NCBI GenBank assembly: GCA_958296005.1
Contig: CATQHQ010000002.1
Coordinates: forward strand, 1,048,501-1,112,500
Direction of reading: 5' to 3'
DNA length: 64,000 nt
Source of the DNA: Longimicrobiales bacterium
GTDB taxonomy: Bacteria > Gemmatimonadota > Gemmatimonadetes > Longimicrobiales > Gaopeijiaceae
Under the pieces are notes generated by a model that saw nothing but the letters and a program-made list of their open reading frames with translations, made no database searches and was not told where the DNA came from. The position numbers and the translations under genes were made by a program. Position 1 is the stretch's first letter, and every line of letters starts with the position of its first letter. Positions 36,001 through 47,778 of the stretch are shown here, piece by piece.

Positions 36001-37930
36001 CTTCGACGAAGCCAGCCAAGTGCGACCGGTGGACGCCATGGGCGCGATCATGCGTGGACGCCAAGCGGTGGTCGTGGGGGACAGCAAGCAGCTTCCGCCC
36101 ACGACCTTCTTCGACCGGACCGCCGAGGACGACGACGGAGAGGGCTCCTCCACGGCCGACCTGGAGAGCATCCTGGGCATGTTCTCCGCCCAGGGAGCGC
36201 CCGAGCGGATGCTGCGCTGGCACTATCGGAGCCGCCACGAATCCCTGATCGCCGTCTCCAACCACGAGTTCTACGACAACGGGCTGGTCGTCTTTCCCAG
36301 CCCCGACCGCGGCAGAGAGAGCACGGGGGTCCTCTTCCGCCATGGGCCCCAGACGCACTACCAGGCGGGCAGGGGAGGGCGGGTCAACCCCGGCGAAGCC
36401 CGGGCCGTGGCCCAGGCCGCCATGGAGCACGCCTTCGCGAGGCCGAAGCTCACCCTCGGGGTGGCCGCGTTCAGCTTGGCCCAGGCCCGGCGGATCGAGG
36501 ACGAGCTGGAGATCCTGCGGCGACGGGACCCGTCGGTGGAGGCGTTCTTCCGAGGCCACCCGCAGGAGCCGTTCTTCGTCAAGAACTTGGAGAACGTTCA
36601 GGGCGACGAGCGGGACGTGATCTTGATCAGCGTGGGCTACGGCAAGACCGAAGGCGGGTACCTGCCGATGAACTTCGGACCTCTCAACCGCGACGGGGGC
36701 GAACGGCGGCTGAACGTCCTCATCACGCGGGCGCGTCGCCGTTGCGTGGTCCACTCCAACTTCGTCGCCGCCGATCTGGACTTGCGACGGTCGAGCGCCC
36801 GGGGGGTGGACGCTCTCAAGACGTACCTGGCGTATGCGGAGACTGGGCGACTGGGCGTTGCCAAGGCCACCGGCCGCGGCTCGGATTCGCCGTTCGAGGA
36901 CGCGGTCGCAGCCAAGCTGCGGGCCCAGGGACACGAAGTGGAGCACCAGGTCGGATCGGCGGGCTTTCGGATCGACTTGGCGGTGGTGGACCCCCGGCAG
37001 CGGGGCCGGTACCTGCTGGGGATCGAGTGCGACGGGGCCGCCTATCACAGCGCCCGCTCGGCCCGCGACCGGGACCGCCTCCGGCAGCAGGTGCTGGAAG
37101 GACTCGGCTGGACGATCCACCGCATCTGGAGCACCGACTGGTTCAGGAACCCAGACCGGGAGATCGCCAAGACCGAGGATGCGATCCGCCGGGCCGCGGC
37201 GCTGGCGAACGGCGGGTCTGTACCCCCGCGGGAGGATGACGTGGAGGCGACCCCCGAGGACTGGCGGGCCTCCGAGAGCCCGAGCCGCGCGTCCACGACC
37301 CGCGCGTCCACGCCCCTGGAGCGGGCCGAACGGCGCCCGGTCGTCGAGGAATCGATCGTCGCGGCCGATCCCTACCAGCTGGCGGAACCAGCGGTGTCGC
37401 TGTTCGGCTGGGAGTTTCACGAGGTGCCCCTGCACCACGTGGCGGCGTGGGCGGTGGAGGTCGTGGACGTCGAGAGTCCAGTGCACGAAGACGAGGTGGC
37501 CGCTCGGGTGGCCGCCGCGGCGAAGCTGAAGAGGGTGGGCAGCCGGATCCGGAGCCACCTGACGAAGGCAGTGCATCTGGGCGTCCGCGAAGGCGCTCTG
37601 GTGCGGAAGGGACACTTCCTCTGGCGACCGGGCCACGAGGAAGCGACGGTCCGCAGCCGTGGAGACCTGCCCGCCGGGCACAAGCTTCGGGCGCCCAAGA
37701 TGATCCCGCCGAAGGAGATCGAGGCCGCGCTGCTGCAGGTGATCGAAGCCAGCTACGGGATATCCCCGGATGAAGTCGTGGCGAGGGCGTGCCGGTTGAT
37801 GGGGTTTCGGCGCACCGGCCCCAAGCTTGCCAGCGTCTTCGCCGACGCGCGCGAATCGCTGGTGGAGAGCGGTGCCGTGGAGCTTCGGGGACAGTTCCTG
37901 CATCTGCCGGAGGGAACCGACCCCGACTAG
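33059..37930 (+). CDS. DUF4011 - SF1 helicase - Vsr-like nuclease - DUF3320 fusion protein
   Basis: A 1623-residue protein. The N-terminal DUF4011 starts RKDLLDLTLRNPLLSF. An SF1/UPF1-type ATPase follows, with Walker A GPPGTGKS (Lys347), a long helical insertion (~440-880), Walker B VIFDEASQ (Asp983/Glu984), GDSKQLPPTTFF, and the late motif LNVLITRARRRCVV. A Vsr/MTES_1575-type PD-(D/E)xK nuclease lies at ~1275-1375 (FEDAVAAKLRAQG, RIDLAVVD, GIECDGAAYH at ~1322). The C-terminus is DUF3320-like (ISPDEVVARACRLMGF). Proteins of this architecture occur in prokaryotic antiviral loci, but here it stands alone, 7 bases after acs. A nucleic-acid defence or repair role is inferred. Confidence 0.87.
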   Translation: MPGAETAAGVAELLGRSRKDLLDLTLRNPLLSFRPLKAKGVEVTDELPREVFRMLVGEEKAMYFVAAESESAASLAAVGDEGEGAAGDDPVPELLELMAESASHDDAPAARHVDNRLQTAHDRVRLEVRLRNTMRHAASSIEEQGVNILYLALGMLEWYESDSSEIARTAPLVLVPVALSRSSARARFKVRWTGEEVGANLSLAAKLRTDFQVGAPVFEDGEELNISEYFRQVGEAVAHLERWAVNDRAVQLGFFSFSKLLIYQDLDPAAWPEEEGPEDHPVVDALYGSDGFAEDPPSIPDDDNLDDHLAVADIHNVLDSDSSQNLAIVDSLDGRNLVVQGPPGTGKSQMITNLVAEAVARGKTVLFVAEKMAALKVVKRRLDGVHVGDACLELHSHTANKRTVLEELKRTMALGEPRLDDPAGDKALLEERRRRLNDYSRAVNEPVGESGLSPNALVGKLALIEGAVEAERPGAVEDRWPRLEVAEAASWRREEFVLAREIVREAQNLVEAVGAPRDHAYWGSRRRSYLPTDDRAVVDSLAAARAALAQHRKDAAALCEAAGSDADGHAAAHIEVLLHAARRVLQAPDVRRAEHRSPAWAAQADRIQELIDQLRELAQVRSQHEATVIPEAWDANVLSCRQALAAYESKWWRSLSGKYRRAVNQLRGWCKDAIPRTPREQLAALDGILRAKRLRGNVEAARDLAAQLFPGSRLEGPICEPAEWLLVLHREVEAGTVAPVALDMLDALDQPDSSGARGALETAEAACRKSAIELADALTALSEVLEWDPVRFAPDNNPLDRPFPELERWLGEAAQRPGALQEVVRFNQITARLAKSGLESVAEAAASWRCAGRHLVHLYERHFYRAWLERAFRERPVLAEFDGNTHGEVVERFRTMDVDRLLHNQALVAKLHWERVPRGHGGGQLAVLRREFEKKSRHLPLRRLMTEAGNAVQGIKPVFMMSPLSIAKFIPPGSLRFDMVIFDEASQVRPVDAMGAIMRGRQAVVVGDSKQLPPTTFFDRTAEDDDGEGSSTADLESILGMFSAQGAPERMLRWHYRSRHESLIAVSNHEFYDNGLVVFPSPDRGRESTGVLFRHGPQTHYQAGRGGRVNPGEARAVAQAAMEHAFARPKLTLGVAAFSLAQARRIEDELEILRRRDPSVEAFFRGHPQEPFFVKNLENVQGDERDVILISVGYGKTEGGYLPMNFGPLNRDGGERRLNVLITRARRRCVVHSNFVAADLDLRRSSARGVDALKTYLAYAETGRLGVAKATGRGSDSPFEDAVAAKLRAQGHEVEHQVGSAGFRIDLAVVDPRQRGRYLLGIECDGAAYHSARSARDRDRLRQQVLEGLGWTIHRIWSTDWFRNPDREIAKTEDAIRRAAALANGGSVPPREDDVEATPEDWRASESPSRASTTRASTPLERAERRPVVEESIVAADPYQLAEPAVSLFGWEFHEVPLHHVAAWAVEVVDVESPVHEDEVAARVAAAAKLKRVGSRIRSHLTKAVHLGVREGALVRKGHFLWRPGHEEATVRSRGDLPAGHKLRAPKMIPPKEIEAALLQVIEASYGISPDEVVARACRLMGFRRTGPKLASVFADARESLVESGAVELRGQFLHLPEGTDPD

Positions 37931-37951
37931 GCAGGGCGTGCTCCGGCTTTG

Positions 37952-38851
37952 CTAGGCCGGGGTCTCCGCCAGCGGGTCGCTGGTGGGCTTGCGAATCATC
38001 CGCCTCGGCTTCCTGGTCACGGCCTTGGCCGGTACGCCCACGTAGACCGTGTCCGGCTTGGTGTTGCGAGTGACCAGTGCGCCGGCGCCGATCATCGAGT
38101 TGGGCGCCAGCGTCGTCCCGGCCAGTACGGTGGCGTGGTAGGCGATCCGCACGCCGTCGCCCACCACGGTCCGAGGCGTGCGCACGTCTCGTCCCTCGCT
38201 GATGTGGTGACTGTGGGAGTACACGTTCACGAAGTCCGAGACCGAAGCGTTGTTCCCCAGCCGAATGCCTCCCCGGTCGTCGAGGAGGACATGGCGGTGG
38301 ACCACCACGTCGTCGCCCACTTCGAGGCCGTAGCCGAACGTCACCTTGACGAAGTGGAACGCCTTGAAGTTCCTGCCGCAGCTCCCGAAGATCCGCTTGG
38401 CAAGCATCCGCCGGAACTTGACCCCCAGATGCACGTTCTCGCCCATCGGACTCTTGTCGAACATCTCCCACAGCCAGATCAGCGGCTTCGCCCGGTAGTA
38501 GCGGTCCAGGTCGGTCTCGGCGTAGTGCTCGGGCTCCAACGTGATCTTCCGAGGATCCATCTGGTCCAGCAGCACGCGGGAGGCCAGGCTAGCCTCGGCG
38601 TCGCCAGCTGCGACCGGCGGCGGTCCGCCGGGAAAGTAGATCTCCGTCAGGAGCCGGCGGCAGAACTCGTTGCGGTCGGTCGAGGGGTCGGACAGCTCCT
38701 CGTCGAGTTGGGCGATCCACCGGTCGTACAGACGCTCGGTTCCCTCCGCCAACGGAACTTGGCGCAGAGGCAGGAAGCGGTACTCGCTCTTGGACAGCAT
38801 GGGCGACTCGGCGTTCGACGGTTCGTCGGGTACCCCGAAAAGATAAGCCAT
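37952..38851 (-). CDS. Left-handed beta-helix (hexapeptide) acyltransferase
   Basis: 299 residues. The C-terminal half (~150-280) has hexapeptide repeats typical of maltose/galactoside O-acetyltransferases: GDDVVVHRHVLLDDRGGIRLGNN, NVYSHSHHISEG with the catalytic-type His, and VLAGTTLAPNSMIGAGALVT, then the cap VYVGVPAKAV. The ~150-residue N-terminal part is extra and unrecognised, containing a WLWEMFDKSPMGENVHLG transition. The acceptor is unknown, possibly a glycan. It is convergent with the helicase (21-base gap). Confidence 0.83.
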   Translation of the reverse strand: MAYLFGVPDEPSNAESPMLSKSEYRFLPLRQVPLAEGTERLYDRWIAQLDEELSDPSTDRNEFCRRLLTEIYFPGGPPPVAAGDAEASLASRVLLDQMDPRKITLEPEHYAETDLDRYYRAKPLIWLWEMFDKSPMGENVHLGVKFRRMLAKRIFGSCGRNFKAFHFVKVTFGYGLEVGDDVVVHRHVLLDDRGGIRLGNNASVSDFVNVYSHSHHISEGRDVRTPRTVVGDGVRIAYHATVLAGTTLAPNSMIGAGALVTRNTKPDTVYVGVPAKAVTRKPRRMIRKPTSDPLAETPA

Positions 38852-38970
38852 GGGGCGGCTTCATGGTCCCGGCCGTCCGCCGCGGGGCTCGCCGATGGCC
38901 GGGGGCGTTCCCGGAGGCGTCCACCGTGTCCGAGCCTTGTGCGGGAAGCGTCGCAAGGCTTGATTGGACG

Positions 38971-42335
<3,365 letters not shown>

Positions 42336-42339
<4 letters not shown>

Positions 42340-42848
42340 CCGGGCTCGGGCTCTTCCCCCGCTCCCGCCGTCGCTCCTCGGCGCCACTCCCCGCTTCGAC
42401 CGCCCGACTTCTCCACGAGCTCCACCGACTCGATCGTCATCCCCCGGTCCGCGGCCTTGAGCATGTCGTAGGCCGCCAGCAGGGCGACGGAGACGGCCGC
42501 GAGGGCCTCCATCTCCACTCCGGTGCGGCCTGTGATCGTCACGACGGCGGTGACCCGCAACCCTGGAAGGGACGGGTCGGGCGTCGCGTCCACCTTCACG
42601 CTGGCGGCCGGCAGAACGTGGCAAAGCGGGATCAGCTCCCCGGCGCGCTTTCCCCCCATGATCCCGGCGATCCGGGTGACCTGCTCCACGTCGCCCTTGG
42701 GGTTTCCGCCCTCGGTCAGGAGCCGGTACGCATCCGGCGAGCAGCGCAGGACGCCCTGGGCGACGGCCCGGCGGTGGGTGGCCGCCTTCCGGGTCACGTC
42801 CACCATCCCGGCGCTGCCGCTTGCGTCCAGGTGCGTAAGGCCGCTCAC
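42336..42848 (-). CDS. moaC: Cyclic pyranopterin monophosphate synthase
   Basis: 170 residues. It forms cyclic pyranopterin monophosphate, the first stable Mo-cofactor intermediate, with MoaA. Motifs are LTHLDASGSAGMVDVTRK, IAGIMGGKRAGELIPLCHVLP, GVEMEALAAVSVALLAAYDMLKA and the KSGGRSG end. The GTG start overlaps the holB stop (GTGA), closing a tight pdxA-holB-moaC run. The stop overlaps the convergent mltD stop. Confidence 0.95.
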
Positions 42849-43996
42849 CGGGAAGCGCGTCCGTTCAAGGTCTCCTCCAAGTCCAGCAGCAGGGTGGAGA
42901 TCAGAAGCTGCGGGTTCACGTTGCCCAGAGCCAGCATCCGGGCCTCCTCGACCTGGGCGACGGCCCGGGCGGCGCGGTCCGGGGTCAGCGCCAGCCGCTT
43001 GGCCGTGTCCCGAAGGAAGTCGGTTGCGGCGGTGTTCACGACTCGCTCTTCGCAGCCCAGGCTCGTTGCGCCCAAGTCTCGCAGCCACAGCTGAAGCGCG
43101 CCCATGAGACCGAGGAGTCCTCTGGCGCCGCCGGGGCCGAACTCCATCGCCGCGCCGTAGGACGACGCCCTCTGTGCGATCGCCGCCTTCAGGAGCGCCA
43201 GCGCCCGCGTCCGCTGCCCCGACTCGGTGCTCTCGCTGTCCAGATGACCCAGCGCTGCGCCAATGGACCCTTGGGAAAGCACGGCCGCCTGCATCGCCGC
43301 CTCCGGTGTCGCCCCTCGCTCCTCTTGCAGGAACGCCGCCACCTCCGACACCGGCAGCGGAGGGAGGTGGATCGGCAGAGCGCGGGAACGGATCGTATCC
43401 AGCAAGGCCCCCGGTCGGCTCGAGGTCAGGACGAAGCGGCTCCCGTCAGGCGGCTCCTCGAGCAGCTTGAGGAGGGCGTTGGCGGCCTCGGGGCTGGCTT
43501 CCTGCGGGACCAGGCGCTCCGCGTCGCCGACGACGAAGAACTGCTGGTCGCCCGCCGTCGGACGCTTGTGGGCGCGGCGGCGGATCGAGTGCACCGCGGC
43601 CAAGTAGATGCCTTCCACCCCCGCGCCGCCGCCGTAGCGCAGCGGGTGCTCCCGAAACTCCGCCAGCTTCTGATGGCGAGCATCCTCGATGGCGTCGGCG
43701 AGCCTGGCCGGACTGGAGGCGCCCTTGGGGCGGGGCAGGGGGAAGTACCAGTGGACGTCCGGGTGCTCCAGGCGAAGGGCCATCCGGCAGTTCTTGCAGT
43801 CTTCGCAGGGCCTGGAGCCACCGGTGCAGAGGGCCGTCCGGGCGATCCAGAGGGCGAGCGACTGCTTGCCGCAACCGGGTGCGCCGTAGATCAGGACGGT
43901 GGCGGGCAGGCTGCGACGCTCCAGCGCGCGTCGCAGCGCGGCGCGGAGTTCGACGTGGCCCCGGAAGGCGGGGGGCAGGGGTGGGCGCCCAGGCAC
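42845..43996 (-). CDS. holB: DNA polymerase III delta-prime subunit
   Basis: 383 residues. This is a clamp-loader component. It has a Walker A GAPGCGKQS, a four-cysteine zinc module (CTGGSRPCEDCKNC), FFVVGDAERL, ANALLKLLEEPP, and the sensor SSRPGALLDTIRSRAL. The intact Walker A lysine is notable because delta-prime is often ATP-inactive. The GTG start overlaps the pdxA stop (TAGTG). The C-terminal domain supports delta-prime rather than tau/gamma. Confidence 0.9.
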   Translation of the reverse strand: MPGRPPLPPAFRGHVELRAALRRALERRSLPATVLIYGAPGCGKQSLALWIARTALCTGGSRPCEDCKNCRMALRLEHPDVHWYFPLPRPKGASSPARLADAIEDARHQKLAEFREHPLRYGGGAGVEGIYLAAVHSIRRRAHKRPTAGDQQFFVVGDAERLVPQEASPEAANALLKLLEEPPDGSRFVLTSSRPGALLDTIRSRALPIHLPPLPVSEVAAFLQEERGATPEAAMQAAVLSQGSIGAALGHLDSESTESGQRTRALALLKAAIAQRASSYGAAMEFGPGGARGLLGLMGALQLWLRDLGATSLGCEERVVNTAATDFLRDTAKRLALTPDRAARAVAQVEEARMLALGNVNPQLLISTLLLDLEETLNGRASR

Positions 43997-45009
43997 TAGT
44001 CGTCCGCCATCGTTCGCTCGACGGTTTCCGGGCGTCGCCGCCGTGCCAGCTGGACCGCCAACCGCACCGCCTCCGTCATCGAGGACGGGTCCGCCACGCC
44101 CCGGCCCGCGATGTCGAATGCGGTGCCGTGGTCTGGCGACGTGCGGACGAAGGGAAGGCCGATCGTCACGTTCACGCCCCGTCCGAACGCCGCGGTCTTG
44201 AAGGCGGCCATCCCCACATCGTGGTAGGGGGCGACGACGGCGTCGAATTCGCCGGCGAACGCCCGCGAGAACACCGTGTCGGCGGGAATGGGACCGCTGG
44301 CGGGCCAAGGCTCGCGGGCCAGGGCCGAGAGGGCGGGGCCGTACACCTCCCGCTCCTCGTCGCCGAACATCCCCTCGTCCGAGGCGTGAGGGTTCAGGGC
44401 GCAAAGGGCGATCCTCGGCGTCGCGATCCCCCAGTCCGACTGGAGGGCGGCGGCCAGCAGGCGCGTCTGGGCGACAAGAAGCTCCGCTGTCACGAGCTTG
44501 GGCACTTCCGCAAGCGGGACGTGGACCGTCGCGAGGAGGACGCGCTTGGCGGGGCGCCGTTCGTCGCACATGAGCATCCCGACGAGAGGCGTGCCGGAGA
44601 GCGCCGCCAGCATCTCGGTGTGGCCTGGGTGGAACCCCGCTTCCGCCAGCGCGGGCTTGTGAACCGGCGCGGTGACGACGGCGTCGGCCTCGCCCGCCAT
44701 CGCCAGCTCCACGGTCCGCTCTATCGCCAGCCCCGCGGCCCGGCCCGGTGCCAGCCCCGTGGCCCCGCCCCCGACGGCTTCGTATCGGCACCAAGGGGGA
44801 AACTCCTCCCGGTGCTCGGCGGGTCCGACGACGTGGGCCGAGAAGCCGATCGCGGTGCCAGGCGCCCCCGCGTCGCCCCCGGTATCGGCCGCCGCCGCTA
44901 GGGCGCGAAGGGCCTTTGCCGCCACCTCGGGTCCAACGCCGGTAGGATCTCCTGCCGTGACGGCGAGACGAGGGCCGCCTGTCGGATGCGACCGGCCCCG
45001 CGCCGTCAC
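43996..45009 (-). CDS. pdxA: 4-hydroxythreonine-4-phosphate dehydrogenase
   Basis: 337 residues. It acts in pyridoxal phosphate synthesis. Motifs are LAVTAGDPTGVGPEV, the metal/active-site APVHKPAL, HTEMLAAL, ALNPHASDEG and PYHDVGMAAFKTAAFGRGVNVTIGLPFVRTS. The GTG start (45009) overlaps by GTGA the stop of a 52-residue surA remnant. A ~25-base copy of this 5' end also lies downstream of the intact surA at 50159, showing that surA and pdxA were once adjacent and overlapping. Confidence 0.94.
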   Translation of the reverse strand: MTARGRSHPTGGPRLAVTAGDPTGVGPEVAAKALRALAAAADTGGDAGAPGTAIGFSAHVVGPAEHREEFPPWCRYEAVGGGATGLAPGRAAGLAIERTVELAMAGEADAVVTAPVHKPALAEAGFHPGHTEMLAALSGTPLVGMLMCDERRPAKRVLLATVHVPLAEVPKLVTAELLVAQTRLLAAALQSDWGIATPRIALCALNPHASDEGMFGDEEREVYGPALSALAREPWPASGPIPADTVFSRAFAGEFDAVVAPYHDVGMAAFKTAAFGRGVNVTIGLPFVRTSPDHGTAFDIAGRGVADPSSMTEAVRLAVQLARRRRPETVERTMADD

Positions 45010-45164
45010 TCCTGGGCGGCGGACGAGACAGGCAGCCCGAGAGCCGCGAGCAGGCAGGCGGGGAACATCCGGCAACGGAGCGGGGTATCCCATCGCAGAG
45101 TCGCAAGAGGGAACCCGACGGACGGAAGCCACTGAAGCGCGAATCGGAAAGAGGCGGCGTTCAT
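45006..45164 (-). pseudogene. surA relic: signal-peptide remnant in front of pdxA
   Basis: A 52-codon ORF starting MNAASFRFALQWLP and ending AALGLPVSSAAQE. It aligns with the first ~33 residues of the intact SurA at 51509 (MNAAPFRFALRWLP ... ALGLPAPAAAQE). It carries about 20 extra residues in the middle (SVGFPLATLRWD and following). The whole SurA body is missing: the codon after AQE is the old surA stop TGA, still overlapping the pdxA GTG. It may now serve as a translated leader for pdxA, or be debris. Confidence 0.85.
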
Positions 45165-45210
45165 GAGAACCCTGCGAGTCAAGGGCGGATATACCTCTGT
45201 CAATCTAGCC

Positions 45211-45283
45211 GCTGGCGACGGAGGTCCGCGAGCGCGTCGGCCAAGCGCGGAAGGCTCCCGTGAACGGACCGGTCTCAGTATGA
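45211..45283 (+). pseudogene. Remnant of the 3' end of an SRPBCC/AHSA1 gene
   Basis: These 73 bases, starting GCTGGCGACGG, align without gaps to 52316-52388, the last 73 bases of the intact SRPBCC gene, with roughly 80-85% identity. The rest of that gene is absent. It ends at the ATGA where the RCC1-repeat gene begins, just as in the intact copy. It marks the second of two internal deletions in the left copy of the tandem duplication. Confidence 0.85.
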
Positions 45284-47778
45284 GTGCCTGGACGGCCCGC
45301 GCCGCCGTGTCCTCCTGGGCGCTGGCGGTCGTGCTGGCCGGGTGCGCGCCCGGCGACGACCCTGCGGCCCCTCCAGCGATCCCGGATCCGGTGGCGGCGA
45401 GGGACCACGCTCCAGGGGCACGCGTCCAACTGTCTCCCGTCGGCTACGTCGCCTATGCCCGTGCCGGTGACGACGCCCGACCGTTCGTCTTCACCGCCAA
45501 GCTGTCGGACAGCGCGGGCACGGCCATTGCAGTTCCCGCCGCGGGCTTGAGCTGGGCCGTGCGACCGGGACGCGCGTTCCGACTCAAGGCCGCGGGCGTC
45601 GCCAAGGACAGAACGGTGGCCACCGCCCAGGTCGAGCCCATGGCGGGCGGCCGCGACGTGATCGTTGCCCGCCACGGATCCGCATCGGACACGGCGTTTG
45701 CCGAAAGCTGGCAGTGGTTGCCTGCCGCCTTCGACTGGGACGGAGATCCCTGGACCCCCGCAGGCGAGTCGCGTTGCGTCCGGGTCGCACTGCAAGCCGG
45801 ATCCATTGCGGCGAGCTTGGCCAACTTCGAACTGTACGTCGGATCCTTCGACCCGACGACGCTGCGGGTGGACTCCGCGTACGTGGCCGAAGGCGGCCAG
45901 TCCTTGCGTCTGTGCATGACCGCCAGGAGTTCCGGCACCACGGCGGTGGCTCTGGTCGGGCAAGACACCACAAGCCACCAGTACTTGGGATGGCACCGGG
46001 AGCATACCGTCTTGGAGTCGCCGCTGGCGCTGTCGTTCAAGCACGGAGACGCGTACGAGATCGGCGTCGGCCAGCGTGCGGAGTCCGGGGCAAGCCTCTC
46101 CGACCGTCGCGGCACCTCGGTTCTCTTGGACAGTGCCCAAGGCGTCTCTTGGACAAGCGCCGACACGATCGTTGCGGTGGTGGACGCGGCCGGCACGATC
46201 GCGGGTCGCGCTTCTGGATCCGTTCAGGTGTCGGCGGAGTACCGGGGCCTGACCACGCAGGCCTCGGTGGAGGTCTACGAAATCACCGGCGGAAGGGTGG
46301 GCGAAGAGGTCGTTTGCGTATCCACGCGACGCGGAACGGTGCGGTGCTGGGGCAACAGCAAGAAAGCGCTCCTGGGCTACGGCGTGGCCTCTCGAGACCT
46401 AGGAATCGTGCGGCCAAGAGACGTGGCAGACGTGCCCGTAGGCGCGCGCGTGCAAGATTTCCTCCAGGCCAGCATCCTCGCCGGCTGCGCCATTACCGTC
46501 CGATCGGACCTCCGATGCTGGGGCGATCCGAACTGGGGTGCGTTGGGCTACGGGAACGGCGAAACTCGGTACGTGGTCGGCGACGACGAGTACCCCCGCG
46601 CGGCTGGTCCCGTGCCCTTGGGCGGCACGCCCGCCTATGTGGGCGGCGGGTATGCGGACCACTTCTGCGTGGTGCTGACATCCGGCGGCCTGCGCTGCAT
46701 GGGGAGCAACTTGGCGGGACAGCCGGGGTACGGGATCCCCTGGTCGGCCCAAGAGCGCTTGGGCGACGACGAGACTCCGGCGGAGTTGGGCGACGTGCCT
46801 CTGGGAGGCAGGGCCGTCGATGTGGCGACCGGCGGGCGCGCGGGCATGACCTGCGCCGCGCTGGCAAACGGCCGAGGGCGGTGCTGGGGCATCAACGCCC
46901 ATGACTGGGTTCCGGCGACAGCGACGGTCGAGACGCCCAATTACGGCCTGGGCTATGGACGGAGCGCTGGCTACGATTCTCCCATCGGCGACGACGAGAC
47001 GCCTGCGGATGTGGGAGACCTGCCCCTCGACGGCCGGATCGCCAAGTTCGCACTGGGCGGCTACCACATCTGCGCGCTCATGGAAGGAGGTACGGTCCGC
47101 TGCTGGGGCACGGACTACAACGGCCAGCTTGGGAACGGCCAAGGCGAGTACCACATAGACCACGCCGGCGAATCCATTGAGCTGCGCTTTCCGTCGCCGG
47201 TGGTGCAGATCGAGGCGGGGTGGCTCCACACATGCGTGCTCATGGAGAGCGGCGCCGTCCGCTGCTGGGGCGCAAACTCCCGCGGCGCACTGGGGCTGGG
47301 CGACACGCGAGACCGCGGCCTTGACGAGTCGGCGGAGTTCGTGGAAGACGTGTCGCTTGGAGGTCCCGCCGCCAAGTTGCTGGGTTCGGGCTCATACGAG
47401 AACTGCGCGATCATGCGAGCCGGAGGCCTCCGGTGCTGGGGAGCGAACTGGAACGGCCATTTCGGGTATCCGTCCCGCGGCAACGTAGGAGACGACGAAC
47501 TGCCGGTTGCGGCAGGGGACATCCAGGTCTTTCCGGGACCCGTCCCGCGTGGGCGTCTCGGCTCCCGGGCGTCTCGAACCTCGGCGCGGATGGATCCATC
47601 GCGACCGCCCGCTGAAGCGGGTCCGGCGCATCTCACGGCACCCTCCACCATCGTGCTGTCGGGGAGGGCGGCCGGCTTGCGATGGCTCGGTCCCCTGGCA
47701 GGCGCCGACGGCGTCGTGGTGCCGGAGGCGGTACCAACTTCCGCTGTCTGGGTCCCCGTTGCCGGGGTAGGCCGATGA
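45280..47778 (+). CDS. RCC1-repeat lipoprotein with one Cys pair per repeat (copy A)
   Basis: 832 residues. The lipoprotein signal ends VLAGC (Cys22). The first ~330 residues are beta-rich, ending in a Big_2-like Ig segment (SWTSADTIVAVVDAAGTIAGRASGSVQVSAEY). Seven RCC1-type repeats follow (~346-745), each with the form C-x(7-9)-G-x(2-3)-R-C-W/M-G, for example CVSTRRGTVRCWG, CALMEGGTVRCWG and CAIMRAGGLRCWG, with GDDExP loops between. The paired cysteines suggest a disulfide in each blade of a secreted propeller. A ~90-residue tail follows. The function is unknown. The stop overlaps the next gene (ATGA). Confidence 0.85.
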   Translation: MSAWTARAAVSSWALAVVLAGCAPGDDPAAPPAIPDPVAARDHAPGARVQLSPVGYVAYARAGDDARPFVFTAKLSDSAGTAIAVPAAGLSWAVRPGRAFRLKAAGVAKDRTVATAQVEPMAGGRDVIVARHGSASDTAFAESWQWLPAAFDWDGDPWTPAGESRCVRVALQAGSIAASLANFELYVGSFDPTTLRVDSAYVAEGGQSLRLCMTARSSGTTAVALVGQDTTSHQYLGWHREHTVLESPLALSFKHGDAYEIGVGQRAESGASLSDRRGTSVLLDSAQGVSWTSADTIVAVVDAAGTIAGRASGSVQVSAEYRGLTTQASVEVYEITGGRVGEEVVCVSTRRGTVRCWGNSKKALLGYGVASRDLGIVRPRDVADVPVGARVQDFLQASILAGCAITVRSDLRCWGDPNWGALGYGNGETRYVVGDDEYPRAAGPVPLGGTPAYVGGGYADHFCVVLTSGGLRCMGSNLAGQPGYGIPWSAQERLGDDETPAELGDVPLGGRAVDVATGGRAGMTCAALANGRGRCWGINAHDWVPATATVETPNYGLGYGRSAGYDSPIGDDETPADVGDLPLDGRIAKFALGGYHICALMEGGTVRCWGTDYNGQLGNGQGEYHIDHAGESIELRFPSPVVQIEAGWLHTCVLMESGAVRCWGANSRGALGLGDTRDRGLDESAEFVEDVSLGGPAAKLLGSGSYENCAIMRAGGLRCWGANWNGHFGYPSRGNVGDDELPVAAGDIQVFPGPVPRGRLGSRASRTSARMDPSRPPAEAGPAHLTAPSTIVLSGRAAGLRWLGPLAGADGVVVPEAVPTSAVWVPVAGVGR

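Noticed and set aside
37931-37951. Possible terminator hairpin between the helicase and acyltransferase genes
   Set aside because: The GC-rich sequence gives only a weak imperfect hairpin and there is no T run on either strand.
46300-47520. Possible CRISPR-like or satellite repeats in the RCC1 genes
   Set aside because: The periodicity reflects coding repeats with diverged nucleotides, not direct DNA repeats with spacers.
45163-47778. Longer RCC1 protein starting at 45163
   Set aside because: The extra ~39 residues come from the SRPBCC and surA remnants. The lipoprotein signal starts at 45280, as in copy B.
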